Below are positions 52,217 to 61,752 of a stretch of 64,000 nucleotides of DNA, piece by piece (positions within the stretch are counted from its first letter, which is position 1; each line of letters starts with the position of its first letter). A program made the translations under genes and the position numbers. This DNA is from an uncultured Paracoccaceae bacterium (GTDB lineage Bacteria > Pseudomonadota > Alphaproteobacteria > Rhodobacterales > Rhodobacteraceae): assembly GCA_947501555.1 (NCBI GenBank), contig CANMWG010000003.1, positions 284,572-348,571 on the forward strand, given 5' to 3'. Below the pieces are notes generated by a model. It saw nothing but the letters and a program-made list of their open reading frames with translations, had not been told where the DNA came from and did not search any database.

Positions 52217-52807
52217 ATGAGCAGTTTCTTTCGCGCCATGGCATGCGTGCTGTTGTTAGGCAGTTGCGGGGGGAGTTCAGGCGAATTCTCGGCTCCGCGC
52301 AACCTTGATGACGCTTGCAGTATCGTGTCCGAGCGCCCCGAATACCTAAGAGCATTCCGCCAGGTGGAACGTAAGTATGGTGTGCCAGTGCCATCACTGA
52401 TGGCGATCATCTATCAAGAGAGCAAGTTCATCGGCAACAACCGCCCACCACATCAATATGCGTTAGGCGTCATTCCGATAGGCCGCCAGTCGTCAGCGCT
52501 TGGCTATAGTCAGGCTTTGGACGGCACTTGGAAAGAGTACCAGCAAGAAGTTGGCGGCAATCGCGCAAGCCGCGATGATATCTATGATGCTACCGACTTC
52601 ATGGGCTGGTATATGGTTCAGACCGTCGAAGAAACAGGTGTGCCCATCAATGATACCCGCAACCAATATCTGGCCTATCACGATGGCCGGACCGGGTTTA
52701 ACCGTGGGACTTGGCGTTCAAAAAGCTGGTTGATACGGATCGCAGGGGAAGTCGCGGATCGGGCAGTCATGTATGACACCCAGCTTATATCCTGCGGTAG
52801 AAGATAA
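52217..52807 (+). CDS. Lytic transglycosylase-like lipoprotein
   Basis: A 196-residue protein with a lipobox (CVLLLGSCGG), so likely a membrane-anchored lipoprotein. The domain matches the SLT/lysozyme-like fold: AIIYQESKFIGNNR with the catalytic Glu (about residue 69), ALGYSQALDGTWKEYQQEVG and YLAYHDGRTGFNRGTW. It probably cleaves peptidoglycan glycan strands. It is followed by a strong terminator. Confidence 0.85.
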   Translation: MSSFFRAMACVLLLGSCGGSSGEFSAPRNLDDACSIVSERPEYLRAFRQVERKYGVPVPSLMAIIYQESKFIGNNRPPHQYALGVIPIGRQSSALGYSQALDGTWKEYQQEVGGNRASRDDIYDATDFMGWYMVQTVEETGVPINDTRNQYLAYHDGRTGFNRGTWRSKSWLIRIAGEVADRAVMYDTQLISCGRR

Positions 52808-52846
52808 GAAAAAGGCCCTTGGATCTGCAGTCCAAGGGCCTTTTTT
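52808..52846. terminator. Rho-independent terminator, bidirectional
   Basis: AAGGCCCTTGGA (52811-52822) pairs with TCCAAGGGCCTT (52830-52841) around a TCTGCAG loop and is flanked by A-rich and T-rich sides. It can end both the transglycosylase transcript and the convergent lolA transcript. Confidence 0.92.
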
Positions 52847-52859
52847 TGCTGCGACAGTC

Positions 52860-53465
52860 CTAAAAGCCCCGTTGGCGCATTTCTGAGACAATGTTGAATT
52901 GGATGTCGCGGATTGCCCCGCCAGACACCAAATCATTCAGGATCACGGTCGTTTCCGTTCCAAATTCATCTGTGATGATCCATTGGCGCAATTCAATCGG
53001 GTTAGCCGTAAAAACCAGCTTGATGTTCCCATATTGCGGGTTGTCCGGATCTTGCGCCGTAATGGTCGTACTTGTCCCGTCAGATGCTATGTCGGTCACC
53101 ATCCGGTCACGGCCCAGATCGACATTGGCATCCAGAATGATGCTAAGCGGCGTTTGGCTCAGCGGATACCGGTCGGGCCCAACGTTGGACCGCGGGTCAA
53201 AGACAGCCAACTGCCCCCCGCCAGCCATCACCAGTGCGGCGTTTGGCGGGTTATACTCAAACCGGATGCGCCCGGGCCGTTTGATATAGATTTGCCCCGT
53301 CGATAGCGTGCCATCCTGGTTGATTTGCGTGAAACCGCCCTGCGCTGTCTGCAATTGATTGAGATATTGCGACAGCTGTCCAAGGGACAGTTGTTGTGCC
53401 GAGGCAGCGCCTGCATAAATCGCGAGGGCCACCGACAAGACGATATATAGGATACGTTTGCTCAT
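52860..53465 (-). CDS. lolA: Outer membrane lipoprotein carrier LolA
   Basis: A 201-residue periplasmic chaperone with signal peptide (LYIVLSVALAIYAGAASAQQ). The LolA fold is recognised from the start of the mature protein LSQYLNQLQTAQGGFTQINQ, GRIRFEYNPPNAALVMAGGG, YPLSQTPLSIILDANVDLGR and ELRQWIITDEFGTETTVILN. It ferries lipoproteins from LolCDE to the outer membrane. ATG 53465 has AAGG. It stands alone, ending at the shared terminator. Confidence 0.93.
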   Translation of the reverse strand: MSKRILYIVLSVALAIYAGAASAQQLSLGQLSQYLNQLQTAQGGFTQINQDGTLSTGQIYIKRPGRIRFEYNPPNAALVMAGGGQLAVFDPRSNVGPDRYPLSQTPLSIILDANVDLGRDRMVTDIASDGTSTTITAQDPDNPQYGNIKLVFTANPIELRQWIITDEFGTETTVILNDLVSGGAIRDIQFNIVSEMRQRGF

Positions 53466-53697
53466 CTGCCTTACCTATGTATTTGGATGCGTGTTTGCAC
53501 CTCTGAGATAGGTTTCACAACAGCATGTGACCGGATGTTAAGCGATATCACGCCCGTTGTTTCTGGATAGCGGTGCGCAACAACCCTCATAAGTTATTGA
53601 AAAATATCGTATTTCAGACAGGCAGCCGGCAACTTCATCTCAAAACGAAAAACGTCGCGACGAATTCGCGGCGCTTTCTTATGTGTGATTTCGCCAG

Positions 53698-55284
53698 TTA
53701 CCGCACCCAGACTTCGACACGTGTCTGTGTCGGACCGGACACTTGGCCTTCATAGCACGTGGCCGGTGCAAGACTGCCAAACCCAAAAGAAGACAGTGTC
53801 AGGTCACTTTGACTGATCGCATCGGCCGCGAATGTGCTAAACGCGGCCTGCATGTCAGATGCTGCGCGGGCAGATGCGGCAATAGCATCTTGGTTGCCAG
53901 CTGTGCTGTCGCCAAACCCAACAAACATAATCTCTTGCCCCGAAAGCGCCCCATCGCGCGCAAGTTCGCGCAGATCATGGAACATTGCCCGGTTCCATGC
54001 GGACTCAGGGCCACTGGCCTGCCCACCCGTCATGGTGGACGACAACCGGCTACTTCCAAAAAGGGTCTGGAACATCTCTGCTGCCGCTGCACGTTGGGTA
54101 TCATCCAACGTGGCGGTTAGAAGACTGCTGACACGCGCGTTCTTTTCGTCGCCGTCTTGGATTTGTGCACGGTGGTTGATGAAGTCTCGCTGCTCAAGCA
54201 AACCTTGCGTCACGTCAGATGTCGCATAATCGAAAAGCTCGGTCAGCAACGATGTGCTTGGGGGCCGGTCATAGGTCACCATGATCGGGCGCAGCAATGG
54301 ATAGTCGCCGGATATGATGTTGAATTGCGTTGGCGCGACGGGCACTCCGCATGCGCCTGAAACGGGGATTGTCGTGCTCTCAGCAGCGCTTGGCAGGCTG
54401 ATGACGCTAATGCTGCCCGGAAATTGATTGACCGATGTCGCGATGCTGGCCTCGTCGGCCATCGTCAGAATACTTGGCGCGATAGCCTTCCCCTCTGGCT
54501 CCATGACCAATGCGACGACATCGTCGCGAAGTGGTGAATCGATAGGAAGTTGCAGAGGCAAGATCGACTGATCCTGGCCACCGATTTCCGACCAGTTCTT
54601 GATGTCACCAGCATAGATGCCTGCCAGGTCCGCAACGGAAATCGCCGCAATATCGACGTCAGCAGAAACCACAACTGCAAACGCACCGAGACCTATCAGT
54701 TGATTCGGAAGTTTCGTCGTGGTGGCCCAATCAACCGGGCTGGCGAAAACGGGTATCGACGCTCCGCGTAGCGGGGTCATGCTCGCACGTAAATCGGACG
54801 CCGCACCGCCTGTTGCCAAGTTAAGTGTCGCTGTTTCGTTGCCGGTTTCGTTACGCAGCAACATTTGCCCGGCCGCTGTCAGCTCTACGGTCGTTGACGT
54901 TTGGCTGGAAACAGCAAACCCGCCTGCAATTGTCTGATAGAGCGCATTGAAGGACGGTGCCGCGAAGCTGATGACAAAGTCATCCGAAAGGCTTTCCAAC
55001 GCGACCGTCTCTTCAGCGGCGATCCCATCGAACGCATCAGCGGTCAATCCAAAATTATTGCTGGCCAACATGACGAGACAACCTGGCCCGTAACAAATGA
55101 TTTCAGACGCAGGAACGCTGACTTGGCCAACCGCCGTATCAACTGAGAGCATTACACCATTGAATCCAACAATTTCCCCCTCAACACTGATGAACTCGTC
55201 CGAAGACCGGAGTTCGACCTGTTGCGCCATGAGCCCGACGGGGGCAATCACGGTCAACAGGAACGGGAAGACATTTCGCAACAT
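53698..55284 (-). CDS. Phosphate-binding-protein-like / OmpA C-terminal fusion, exported
   Basis: A 528-residue exported protein. The first half resembles a PstS-type periplasmic binding domain (ISFAAPSFNALYQTIAGGFA; LGAFAVVVSADVDIAAISVA; IYAGDIKNWSEIGGQDQSIL; PLQLPIDSPLRDDVVALVME). The last 90 residues look like an OmpA-type peptidoglycan-binding domain (EIMFVGFGDSTAGNQDAIAA ... TQTRVEVWVR). The combination places a PstS-like ligand-binding module near the cell wall. ATG 55284 has a GGAG 12 bp upstream. No pst transporter genes are nearby. Similar fused proteins occur in Rhodobacteraceae; function unknown. Confidence 0.85.
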   Translation of the reverse strand: MLRNVFPFLLTVIAPVGLMAQQVELRSSDEFISVEGEIVGFNGVMLSVDTAVGQVSVPASEIICYGPGCLVMLASNNFGLTADAFDGIAAEETVALESLSDDFVISFAAPSFNALYQTIAGGFAVSSQTSTTVELTAAGQMLLRNETGNETATLNLATGGAASDLRASMTPLRGASIPVFASPVDWATTTKLPNQLIGLGAFAVVVSADVDIAAISVADLAGIYAGDIKNWSEIGGQDQSILPLQLPIDSPLRDDVVALVMEPEGKAIAPSILTMADEASIATSVNQFPGSISVISLPSAAESTTIPVSGACGVPVAPTQFNIISGDYPLLRPIMVTYDRPPSTSLLTELFDYATSDVTQGLLEQRDFINHRAQIQDGDEKNARVSSLLTATLDDTQRAAAAEMFQTLFGSSRLSSTMTGGQASGPESAWNRAMFHDLRELARDGALSGQEIMFVGFGDSTAGNQDAIAASARAASDMQAAFSTFAADAISQSDLTLSSFGFGSLAPATCYEGQVSGPTQTRVEVWVR

Positions 55285-55591
55285 ATTTATTCTTAGCTCC
55301 AGAGTTTGATCGACAAGCCGACACAACAATGTCCTCGTTACACAAAGGCCCTTGAAAGAGATGCAGCAGGCATTCGCGTGAATGCCGACGAAACAACCAA
55401 TAGTCCGTTAATCGGAATGTTCCGATTTTGTCAGCACTTTACACCCATTTTCAGGCGGCTCAATCACAGGCCCATGAAGATTAGTAGTTTATCACCGCGC
55501 ATGCGACGAAAGAGCACAGATTTCAGGCAATTCCGTCACGTCCACCTGTGAGTGTGTGACGTCAGAACAACGCACCACCCCGTCCTAATTG
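55285..55591. other. Gene-free stretch between ttcA and the PstS-like gene
   Basis: About 300 bp with no ORF I can support; probably the promoter of the PstS/OmpA-like gene and the end region of ttcA. No terminator-like hairpin is seen. Confidence 0.4.
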
Positions 55592-56446
55592 TTAGTCCAA
55601 CTCAGGATCGTCCAGAGCGTGTGACGGGTCCCGGGTCAGCCCCGCGAAATCAAAGAGCTTCGGATCCAACAAGTGCGAAGGTCGCGCGTTCATAAGCGAG
55701 CGGAACATCACTTGACGCCGTCCGGGGGTGTTTTGCTCCCAGCCATCAAGGATCTGTTTGACCTGTTGCCGTTGCAAGCCGTCCTGTGATCCGCACAAAT
55801 CGCAGGGAATGATCGGATAGTTCATTGCCGTCGCAAATTTCTCACAATCAGCCTCAGCCACATGGGCCAGCGGCCGATAGACAAACAGGTCACCCTCTTC
55901 ATTCAAGAGTTTGGGAGGCATCGTCGCCAGCCGTCCGCCATGAAAGAGGTTCATCATAAAGGTTTCAAGGATATCGTCCCGATGGTGCCCCAGTACAACT
56001 GCCGTACACCCTTCTTCGCGCGCCACGCGGTAGAGATTTCCACGCCGCAGTCTGGAACACAAAGCACAGAAAGTTCGTCCTTGGGGTACTTTGTCCATCA
56101 CAATGGAATAGGTGTCCTGATATTCGATCCGATGCGGTACACCCATTTTTTCCAGAAATGCAGGCAGCACAGTGGCCGGAAATCCAGGTTGCCCTTGATC
56201 TAGATTGCAGGCCAACAACTCAACCGGCAGCAAGCCCCGCCATTTGAGCTCATAGAGCACTGCAAGCAACGTATAGCTGTCCTTGCCTCCCGACAGGCAA
56301 ACCAGCCACTTCGCGTCCCGTTCGATCATCCCATATTGCTCAATCGCCTCGCGCATATAACGGACAAGCCGTTTGCGGAGTTTCTTGAACTCGGTTGTGG
56401 ACGGGGCTCCGTGAAAGAGCGGGTGAATTTCAGTTTCATCAAGCAT
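55592..56446 (-). CDS. ttcA: tRNA 2-thiocytidine synthetase TtcA
   Basis: A 284-residue ATP pyrophosphatase of the TtcA group. PP-loop SGGKDS at residues 52-57, followed by the [4Fe-4S]-binding cysteine pairs CALC (127-130) and CDLC (215-218) and by [20 protein letters not shown]. TtcA thiolates cytidine 32 of some tRNAs. ATG 56446 is chosen because TtcA homology starts near it ([15 protein letters not shown]); the frame is open further upstream. Confidence 0.95.
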   Translation of the reverse strand: MLDETEIHPLFHGAPSTTEFKKLRKRLVRYMREAIEQYGMIERDAKWLVCLSGGKDSYTLLAVLYELKWRGLLPVELLACNLDQGQPGFPATVLPAFLEKMGVPHRIEYQDTYSIVMDKVPQGRTFCALCSRLRRGNLYRVAREEGCTAVVLGHHRDDILETFMMNLFHGGRLATMPPKLLNEEGDLFVYRPLAHVAEADCEKFATAMNYPIIPCDLCGSQDGLQRQQVKQILDGWEQNTPGRRQVMFRSLMNARPSHLLDPKLFDFAGLTRDPSHALDDPELD

Positions 56447-56534
56447 AGTCGCGATATGCCAGAATGGGGAATGTCTGCCTAGAGGCATCCGAACATCTCT
56501 TCCGCCCGTATCAAGGTCATCAACGGAGACCAAG

Positions 56535-57071
56535 ATGCGCCTGATACTTATTGCTGCCCTCACCCTATTGACGTCTTGCACAGGCAAACCGTCCTTTAAC
56601 GATGCCGCACTGAGCGATCGGAAATTAAACCTGGAAGAGTTCTTTGAAGGTGAGCTGGTCGCCTATGGCCAGTTTCAGGACATCCTTGGCAGTGTCCGCC
56701 GCAACTTTGTTGTTACAATAAATGGCGATTGGGATGGCGAACGTCTGCGGTTGATTGAGGATTTTGTCTATGAAGACGGCTCAACCGAGCAGCGCGTTTG
56801 GACGTTGACCAAAACTGGTCCTGACAGTTGGACTGGCACGGCGCCTGGCGTGATCGGCACTGCAACGGGTCAGGAAAGCGGGGATCGCTTCAATTGGACA
56901 TATCAGATTGATTTACCCATTCCTTCTGCCACCGGTGAGACCGAAACAATGCGCGTTAGTTTTGATGATTGGATGTGGCTATTGACGGAAGATCGGCTGC
57001 TGAACCTCGCTTACGTGAAACGCTTTGGATTGGATATTGGGGTCGTCACCATATCATTCGAAAAACTGTAA
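56535..57071 (+). CDS. DUF3833 lipoprotein
   Basis: A 178-residue lipoprotein with lipobox LLTSCTGK (Cys at about residue 15). The rest ([60 protein letters not shown]) matches DUF3833, a beta-rich family of unknown function found in Rhodobacteraceae and gammaproteobacteria. ATG 56535 has CGGAG. It overlaps the upstream (minus) region of ttcA but not its coding part. Confidence 0.87.
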   Translation: MRLILIAALTLLTSCTGKPSFNDAALSDRKLNLEEFFEGELVAYGQFQDILGSVRRNFVVTINGDWDGERLRLIEDFVYEDGSTEQRVWTLTKTGPDSWTGTAPGVIGTATGQESGDRFNWTYQIDLPIPSATGETETMRVSFDDWMWLLTEDRLLNLAYVKRFGLDIGVVTISFEKL

Positions 57072-57136
57072 GACGTCTACTTTCGCCCTTACGACCACCC
57101 AAGCAGCCAAGATGGAAACTACAGCCGGGCCTGCTC

Positions 57137-57358
57137 TTAGTCCGGCACGTTATCAATGCCAGACCCACCCCAGGGATGGCACCGCAGAATGCGACGTATC
57201 GTCAGGTAGCTGCCTTTGATGGCCCCATGCTTTTCCAAGGCCTCAAGCGAATAGGCCGAACAAGTTGGTTGAAAGCGACACCCATGTCCGACCCAGGGCG
57301 AAAAAACCAGACGGTAAGCCCGCACCGGGAGCGAGACGATGTAGGCCATGGGCGTCAT
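57137..57358 (-). CDS. yidD: Membrane protein insertion efficiency factor YidD
   Basis: A 73-residue protein with the DUF37 pattern [40 protein letters not shown] and [18 protein letters not shown]. YidD aids YidC-dependent membrane protein insertion. ATG 57358 overlaps the rnpA stop (ATGA). It is the last gene of the rpmH-rnpA-yidD cluster; the yidC gene normally following it is not seen next to it. Confidence 0.93.
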   Translation of the reverse strand: MTPMAYIVSLPVRAYRLVFSPWVGHGCRFQPTCSAYSLEALEKHGAIKGSYLTIRRILRCHPWGGSGIDNVPD

Positions 57359-57741
57359 CCGTGCACCTTTGTCATGGCTCGGCGTAGATCTGCGATCAGC
57401 GTGTCGAAGGGCAGCGTTCCCGTGATGTCCTTGCGCCCCACGAGCACGTAATCCCATCCGTCCCGGCCCAACTCGGGCAGAACGATCCGGGCGACTTCGC
57501 GCAACCTGCGCTTGGCCCGGTTTCGGGCCACGGCATTGCCGACCTTTTTGGAACAGGTAAAACCGACGCGGATTCCGCTGGCCTCGCCGCCAGCGCGCTT
57601 GCGCCCTTGCAAGTGGATGCCTGGGGTTCCTTGGCGCCGGGCATGTGAGGCACGCACAAAATCGGCACGTTTTGTCAGCACGCAAACGGAAACCGCCGGA
57701 GTGCCTGCGACAGGCCCAACCGGCGGTTTCAAATCAGTCAA
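57355..57741 (-). CDS. rnpA: Ribonuclease P protein component
   Basis: A 128-residue, very basic protein with the RNase P motif [17 protein letters not shown] and [13 protein letters not shown]. It pairs with the M1 RNA to process tRNA 5' ends. The N-terminus is slightly longer than usual ([16 protein letters not shown] comes after about 20 residues). It lies 15 bp downstream of rpmH and overlaps yidD by 4 bp. Confidence 0.94.
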   Translation of the reverse strand: MTDLKPPVGPVAGTPAVSVCVLTKRADFVRASHARRQGTPGIHLQGRKRAGGEASGIRVGFTCSKKVGNAVARNRAKRRLREVARIVLPELGRDGWDYVLVGRKDITGTLPFDTLIADLRRAMTKVHG

Positions 57742-57756
57742 ATCGAACGCTGGCGC

Positions 57757-57891
57757 TTACGCGCTTAGCTTCGCGCGGCCTTTGGCACGGCGATTGTTTA
57801 GGATCTTGCGCCCGGCCTTTGTGGCCATGCGTGCGCGGAACCCGTGGCGGTTCTTGCGAACCCGGTTTGATGGTTGGAACGTGCGCTTCAT
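57757..57891 (-). CDS. rpmH: Ribosomal protein L34
   Basis: A 44-residue protein, [20 protein letters not shown] onwards, ending GRAKLSA, with the exact L34 pattern. ATG at 57891, stop TAA at 57757-57759. It is the first gene of the rpmH-rnpA-yidD operon, which reads away from the TVP38 gene. Confidence 0.97.
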   Translation of the reverse strand: MKRTFQPSNRVRKNRHGFRARMATKAGRKILNNRRAKGRAKLSA

Positions 57892-58039
57892 AGCGTGCTC
57901 TCCGGTTTATGGCCAAATCCATGAAAGGGATTCGAAGCCGAACTACAATTCAGACCCGTCCTTTAGAGGCGGGCTGGCCGCATGTCAACGGAACCAAAGG
58001 GGTGAAACTGCAACAATTCCCACATTTTCACCATATCAA

Positions 58040-58081
58040 ATGTTTCAGTCTTCACGAACAATACACCCAAAACTGAAACAT
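58040..58081. repeat. Perfect 10-bp inverted repeat with 22-base spacer
   Basis: ATGTTTCAGT (58040-58049) and ACTGAAACAT (58072-58081) form a perfect inverted repeat in the region between rpmH and the TVP38 gene. It could be a cruciform or a pair of operator half-sites, or a hairpin in a leader. Confidence 0.6.
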
Positions 58082-58181
58082 GTGGGGGTGTTTACATCAA
58101 TGGGCTGTGAGGTGGGTATCGCAAAGCAAGCGTTACGTCCATCTAACCTGCAGATAAAGACATAGCCATAGGATCAGTGAG

Positions 58182-58913
58182 ATGACCGACATGACAGATG
58201 CCCCTGCGAACCCAATTCTGAAGAAGCTTCCACTTATTGCGATCATAATTGTTGCAGTTCTGGGGGCCTACTTCCTGCGAGATTATCTAACGTTCGAAGC
58301 CTTAGCTGAAAATCGTGAGGCCCTGATCGGGTTTCGGGACAACAATTACTTTCTGACCGTTCTTATCTTCATCGCAGCCTATGTTGTGATCGTCGCTTTC
58401 TCCCTGCCCGGTGCGACAATCGCCACGTTGACCGGTGGTTTCTTATTCGCAACCTTCCCCGGCGCGTTGTTCAATCTGATCGCTGCTACGATCGGCGCCA
58501 CCGCCATTTTCCTTGCCGCCCGCTGGGGCTTTGGCGAAAGCCTGGGCAAGAAACTCGAAAATTCAGATGGTGCAGTCAAAAAGATCAAAGATGGCATTGA
58601 TGAAAACCAATGGTCTATGCTGTTCTTGATCCGTCTGGTTCCCGCTGTGCCGTTCTTTTTGGCAAACCTGATCCCGTCTTTCCTTGAGGTGCCTTTGCAT
58701 CGCTTTGTAATCTCAACCTTCATTGGGATTATCCCCGGTTCAGTTGTCTACACATCAGTAGGTGCCGGCCTTGGCGAAGTATTTGCCAGCGGCGAAACGC
58801 CAAATCTTGGCATCATCTTTGAGCCGCAAATCATCTTTCCCATCATCGGCCTGTGCGTCCTTGCCGCCCTGCCCATCGCAATCAACGCCCTACGCGGCAA
58901 GAAAGGTCTGTAA
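58182..58913 (+). CDS. TVP38/TMEM64 family membrane protein
   Basis: A 243-residue membrane protein with about six helices (LPLIAIIIVAVLGAYFLRDY; FLTVLIFIAAYVVIVAFSLP; LFATFPGALFNLIAATIGAT; FPIIGLCVLAALPIAINALR) and the family signature PGATIATLTGGFLFATFPGA (about 78) followed by RLVPAVPFFLANLIPSFL. Related DedA/SNARE-associated proteins act as lipid scramblase or flippase candidates. It is 3 bp from the next gene, an operon with the flavoprotein and the kinase. Confidence 0.88.
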   Translation: MTDMTDAPANPILKKLPLIAIIIVAVLGAYFLRDYLTFEALAENREALIGFRDNNYFLTVLIFIAAYVVIVAFSLPGATIATLTGGFLFATFPGALFNLIAATIGATAIFLAARWGFGESLGKKLENSDGAVKKIKDGIDENQWSMLFLIRLVPAVPFFLANLIPSFLEVPLHRFVISTFIGIIPGSVVYTSVGAGLGEVFASGETPNLGIIFEPQIIFPIIGLCVLAALPIAINALRGKKGL

Positions 58914-58916
58914 GCT

Positions 58917-60335
58917 ATGAACCGGATCAAAACAGATATTTGCATCATCGGCGGCGGCTCTGGCGGGTTGTCCATTGCAGCCGGCGCGGTCCAAATGGGT
59001 GCCAAAGTTGTCCTGCTGGAAGGGCATAAGATGGGCGGCGACTGCCTAAACTATGGCTGCGTCCCATCCAAAGCGCTGATTGCGTCGGCCAAACAGGCCC
59101 ATGCGATGTCCCATGGTGCCAAGCTGGGTGTGGCAGAGGTGACCGCGAAGGTCGATTATGCTGCCGCCAAGGATCACGTCCATGACGTGATTGAGACCAT
59201 TGCCCCGGTCGACAGCGTTGAACGGTTTGAGGGTCTTGGAGTGCATGTCATTTCCGAATTCGGAACCTTCATATCCAAGACTGAAGTGCAGGCTGGCGAC
59301 AACATCATCGAGGCGCGTCGTTTCGTTGTCTCAACCGGATCGGGTCCATTCGTGCCACCAATCCCCGGGCTGGATACGGTCAAGCACTACACCAACGAAG
59401 ACATTTTTGACCTGCGCGAAAAGCCCAAGCATCTGATCGTCATTGGTGGTGGTCCCATCGGAATGGAAATGGCACAAGCACATCGGCGGCTGGGTTGCGA
59501 GGTCACTGTGATCGAAGGCGCGAAAGCCTTTGGCAAAGACGACCCCGAGATGGCCGAAATCGTGTTGGAAAACCTACGAAATGAAGGGATCAACATCGTT
59601 GAGGAAGCCCAAGCGGAAAAGATCAGCGGCAAGGGCAAGACTATCACCGTGCACACACCAAAGGGCGATTTTACGGGATCCCACCTCTTGATGGCCGTCG
59701 GACGCAAAGTGAACACCGACAAGCTGGATCTGGATGCCGGTGGCATTGCGCATGACCGCTCAGGTTTGAAGGTTGGCCCTGATCTGCGCTCGATCACAAA
59801 CAAGAAAGTCTATGCTGCGGGTGATGTGGCAGGTGGGCTTCAATTCACCCATGTGGCAGGTTATCATGCGGGTGTGCTGATCCGCTCAATGCTGTTTGGT
59901 TTGCCGTCAAAGCAACGTACGGATCACATTCCATGGGCAACCTATACGGATCCGGAACTGGCCCAAGTTGGGTTGACCGAAGCACAGGCAAAAGAAAAAT
60001 TTGGCGGCACGCTCGAAGTTGTCCGTTTTGAGTTTCATCATAACGACCGACTGATCGCGGAACGCAAAACGAAGGGTTTGATTAAGGTTATGGTCGTGAA
60101 GGGACGGCCAGTTGGGGCATCAATTGCAGGCCACATGGCCGGAGAATTGATTGGTATGTGGGCCATGGCGATCGCGAACAAAATGAAAATGTCGGCAATC
60201 GCCAACACTGTTTTGCCCTACCCGACTGTCAGTGAGGTTAACAAACGCGCCGCAGGAGCCTATTTTAGCCCGAGACTATTTGATAACCCTACGGTAAAGC
60301 GTGTTGTCGGCTTGGTGCAGCGGTGGCTGCCCTAA
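58917..60335 (+). CDS. FAD-dependent disulfide oxidoreductase (mercuric reductase/dihydrolipoyl dehydrogenase-like)
   Basis: A 472-residue class-I pyridine nucleotide-disulfide oxidoreductase: FAD motif IIGGGSGGLSIAAGAVQMGA, redox-active cysteines in GGDCLNYGCVPSKALI, NAD site LIVIGGGPIGMEMAQAHRRL and PWATYTDPELAQVGLTEAQA. The His-Glu dimerisation pair of the dihydrolipoamide dehydrogenases is not obvious at the C-terminus, so the protein is probably of the mercuric reductase-like group. The substrate is unknown. It lies between the TVP38 gene and the kinase in one operon. Confidence 0.9.
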   Translation: MNRIKTDICIIGGGSGGLSIAAGAVQMGAKVVLLEGHKMGGDCLNYGCVPSKALIASAKQAHAMSHGAKLGVAEVTAKVDYAAAKDHVHDVIETIAPVDSVERFEGLGVHVISEFGTFISKTEVQAGDNIIEARRFVVSTGSGPFVPPIPGLDTVKHYTNEDIFDLREKPKHLIVIGGGPIGMEMAQAHRRLGCEVTVIEGAKAFGKDDPEMAEIVLENLRNEGINIVEEAQAEKISGKGKTITVHTPKGDFTGSHLLMAVGRKVNTDKLDLDAGGIAHDRSGLKVGPDLRSITNKKVYAAGDVAGGLQFTHVAGYHAGVLIRSMLFGLPSKQRTDHIPWATYTDPELAQVGLTEAQAKEKFGGTLEVVRFEFHHNDRLIAERKTKGLIKVMVVKGRPVGASIAGHMAGELIGMWAMAIANKMKMSAIANTVLPYPTVSEVNKRAAGAYFSPRLFDNPTVKRVVGLVQRWLP

Positions 60336-60351
60336 GCTTCAGCGAGGAATT

Positions 60352-61752
60352 ATGATTAACTCTCTCTCAGGCCGGTTTCTGGTTCTCACAGTGATCTTTG
60401 TGATGCTGGCCGAAATTTTCATATTCGTGCCGTCGGTTGCGCGGTTCCGAGAGGATTACCTGTTAGCACGGCTTGAGAGGGCCCAGATCGCGTCACTCGC
60501 ACTTGAAGCTGACGAGATGATCAGCTCTGCGCTAGAGGCAGAGCTGCTGCTGAACGCAGAGGTGTACAACGTCGTGTTACGGCGGGACGAAATCCGCCAA
60601 TTGGCACTGTCGTCGCCTATCCCATCACCTATCACGGCGACTTATGACATGCGAAATCCAAGCAGTATGACATTGATTGCAGACGCATTGCGCACTTTGG
60701 TGGACCCTGAAGAGCGGATCATTCGGGTCATTGGCAACCCGGTGCGCGATGGCGGCCTGCTGATCGAAGTCACCATGGACGAGTTGCCCTTGCGGGCCGC
60801 GCTCCGAGACTACGGGCGCAACATCCTGCTTCTGTCCGCATTCATATCGATCATCACGGCCAGCCTGTTATTTTTCTCTGTGCAAATATTTTTGGTTCGC
60901 CCGATCAAGGGTGTTGTGGATCATATACAAGCCTACGCCAAAGCTCCCGAGGACGCGCGCCAGATCATTACGCCAACCGCTAGTGTCAAAGAACTGCGTG
61001 ATGCAGAGGTCTCGTTGCAACTGATGCAGCAACAAATGACGGGAGCACTCAAGCAAAAAGAACGGCTGGCCCAGCTTGGTGGCGCCGTCGCCAAGGTAAG
61101 CCATGATCTACGCAATATCCTGACGTCCGCACAATTATTCACCGACCGTATCGAGTCTTCGGACGACCCACTGGTGAAACGGATGGCGCCAAAACTCGTG
61201 AATTCAATCAGCCGCGCCGTGAATCTGTGCGAATCCACGCTAGCCTTTGGTCGGGTGGAAGAGCCAGCACCGGCGCTCAGCCACGTGAAGCTTGCGCAAG
61301 TTGCCAGCGAGGTGATCGATAGCGAACGATTGGCCGCAGGCGATTATCCATTGTCATTCTCTGAAGACATCCCGGCCACGATGACAGTACGGGCCGATGA
61401 TGAGCAACTTTTCCGGGTTATCTCCAACCTCGTCCGCAATGCGCGGCAAGCCATCATGGCAACAGGAAATCCAGGTGAAATCGGACTGATCGGTTCCGAA
61501 GACGACCAAAGCTGGCAGCTAAAAGTGACAGACACCGGACCAGGCTTGCCAAAAAAGGCGCAAGAACATTTGTTTCAACCATTCCAAGGTGGCGTGCGCA
61601 AAGGGGGCTCTGGTTTGGGTCTGGTGATCGCTGCCGATCTGATCCGGGGGCACGGCGGCCGGTTGGAGTTAGAAACCACTGACGAGACCGGAACTACTTT
61701 CGTGATCCAGTTACCCAAAGACGACATCGCCTTGGCACCGGCCGCTGAATGA
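60352..61752 (+). CDS. Two-helix sensor histidine kinase
   Basis: A 466-residue membrane sensor kinase: helix 1 at 8-28, periplasmic domain about 30-156, helix 2 at 157-181, HAMP-like linker, phospho-acceptor H251 (VAKVSHDLRNILTSAQLF) and ATPase motifs NLVRNARQAI (N-box), DTGPGLPKK (G1) and GSGLGLVIA (G2). ATG 60352 follows GAGGAATT. No response regulator is adjacent, so it is an orphan kinase, likely co-transcribed with the TVP38/flavoprotein pair, which suggests sensing of membrane or redox state (inference). Confidence 0.93.
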   Translation: MINSLSGRFLVLTVIFVMLAEIFIFVPSVARFREDYLLARLERAQIASLALEADEMISSALEAELLLNAEVYNVVLRRDEIRQLALSSPIPSPITATYDMRNPSSMTLIADALRTLVDPEERIIRVIGNPVRDGGLLIEVTMDELPLRAALRDYGRNILLLSAFISIITASLLFFSVQIFLVRPIKGVVDHIQAYAKAPEDARQIITPTASVKELRDAEVSLQLMQQQMTGALKQKERLAQLGGAVAKVSHDLRNILTSAQLFTDRIESSDDPLVKRMAPKLVNSISRAVNLCESTLAFGRVEEPAPALSHVKLAQVASEVIDSERLAAGDYPLSFSEDIPATMTVRADDEQLFRVISNLVRNARQAIMATGNPGEIGLIGSEDDQSWQLKVTDTGPGLPKKAQEHLFQPFQGGVRKGGSGLGLVIAADLIRGHGGRLELETTDETGTTFVIQLPKDDIALAPAAE

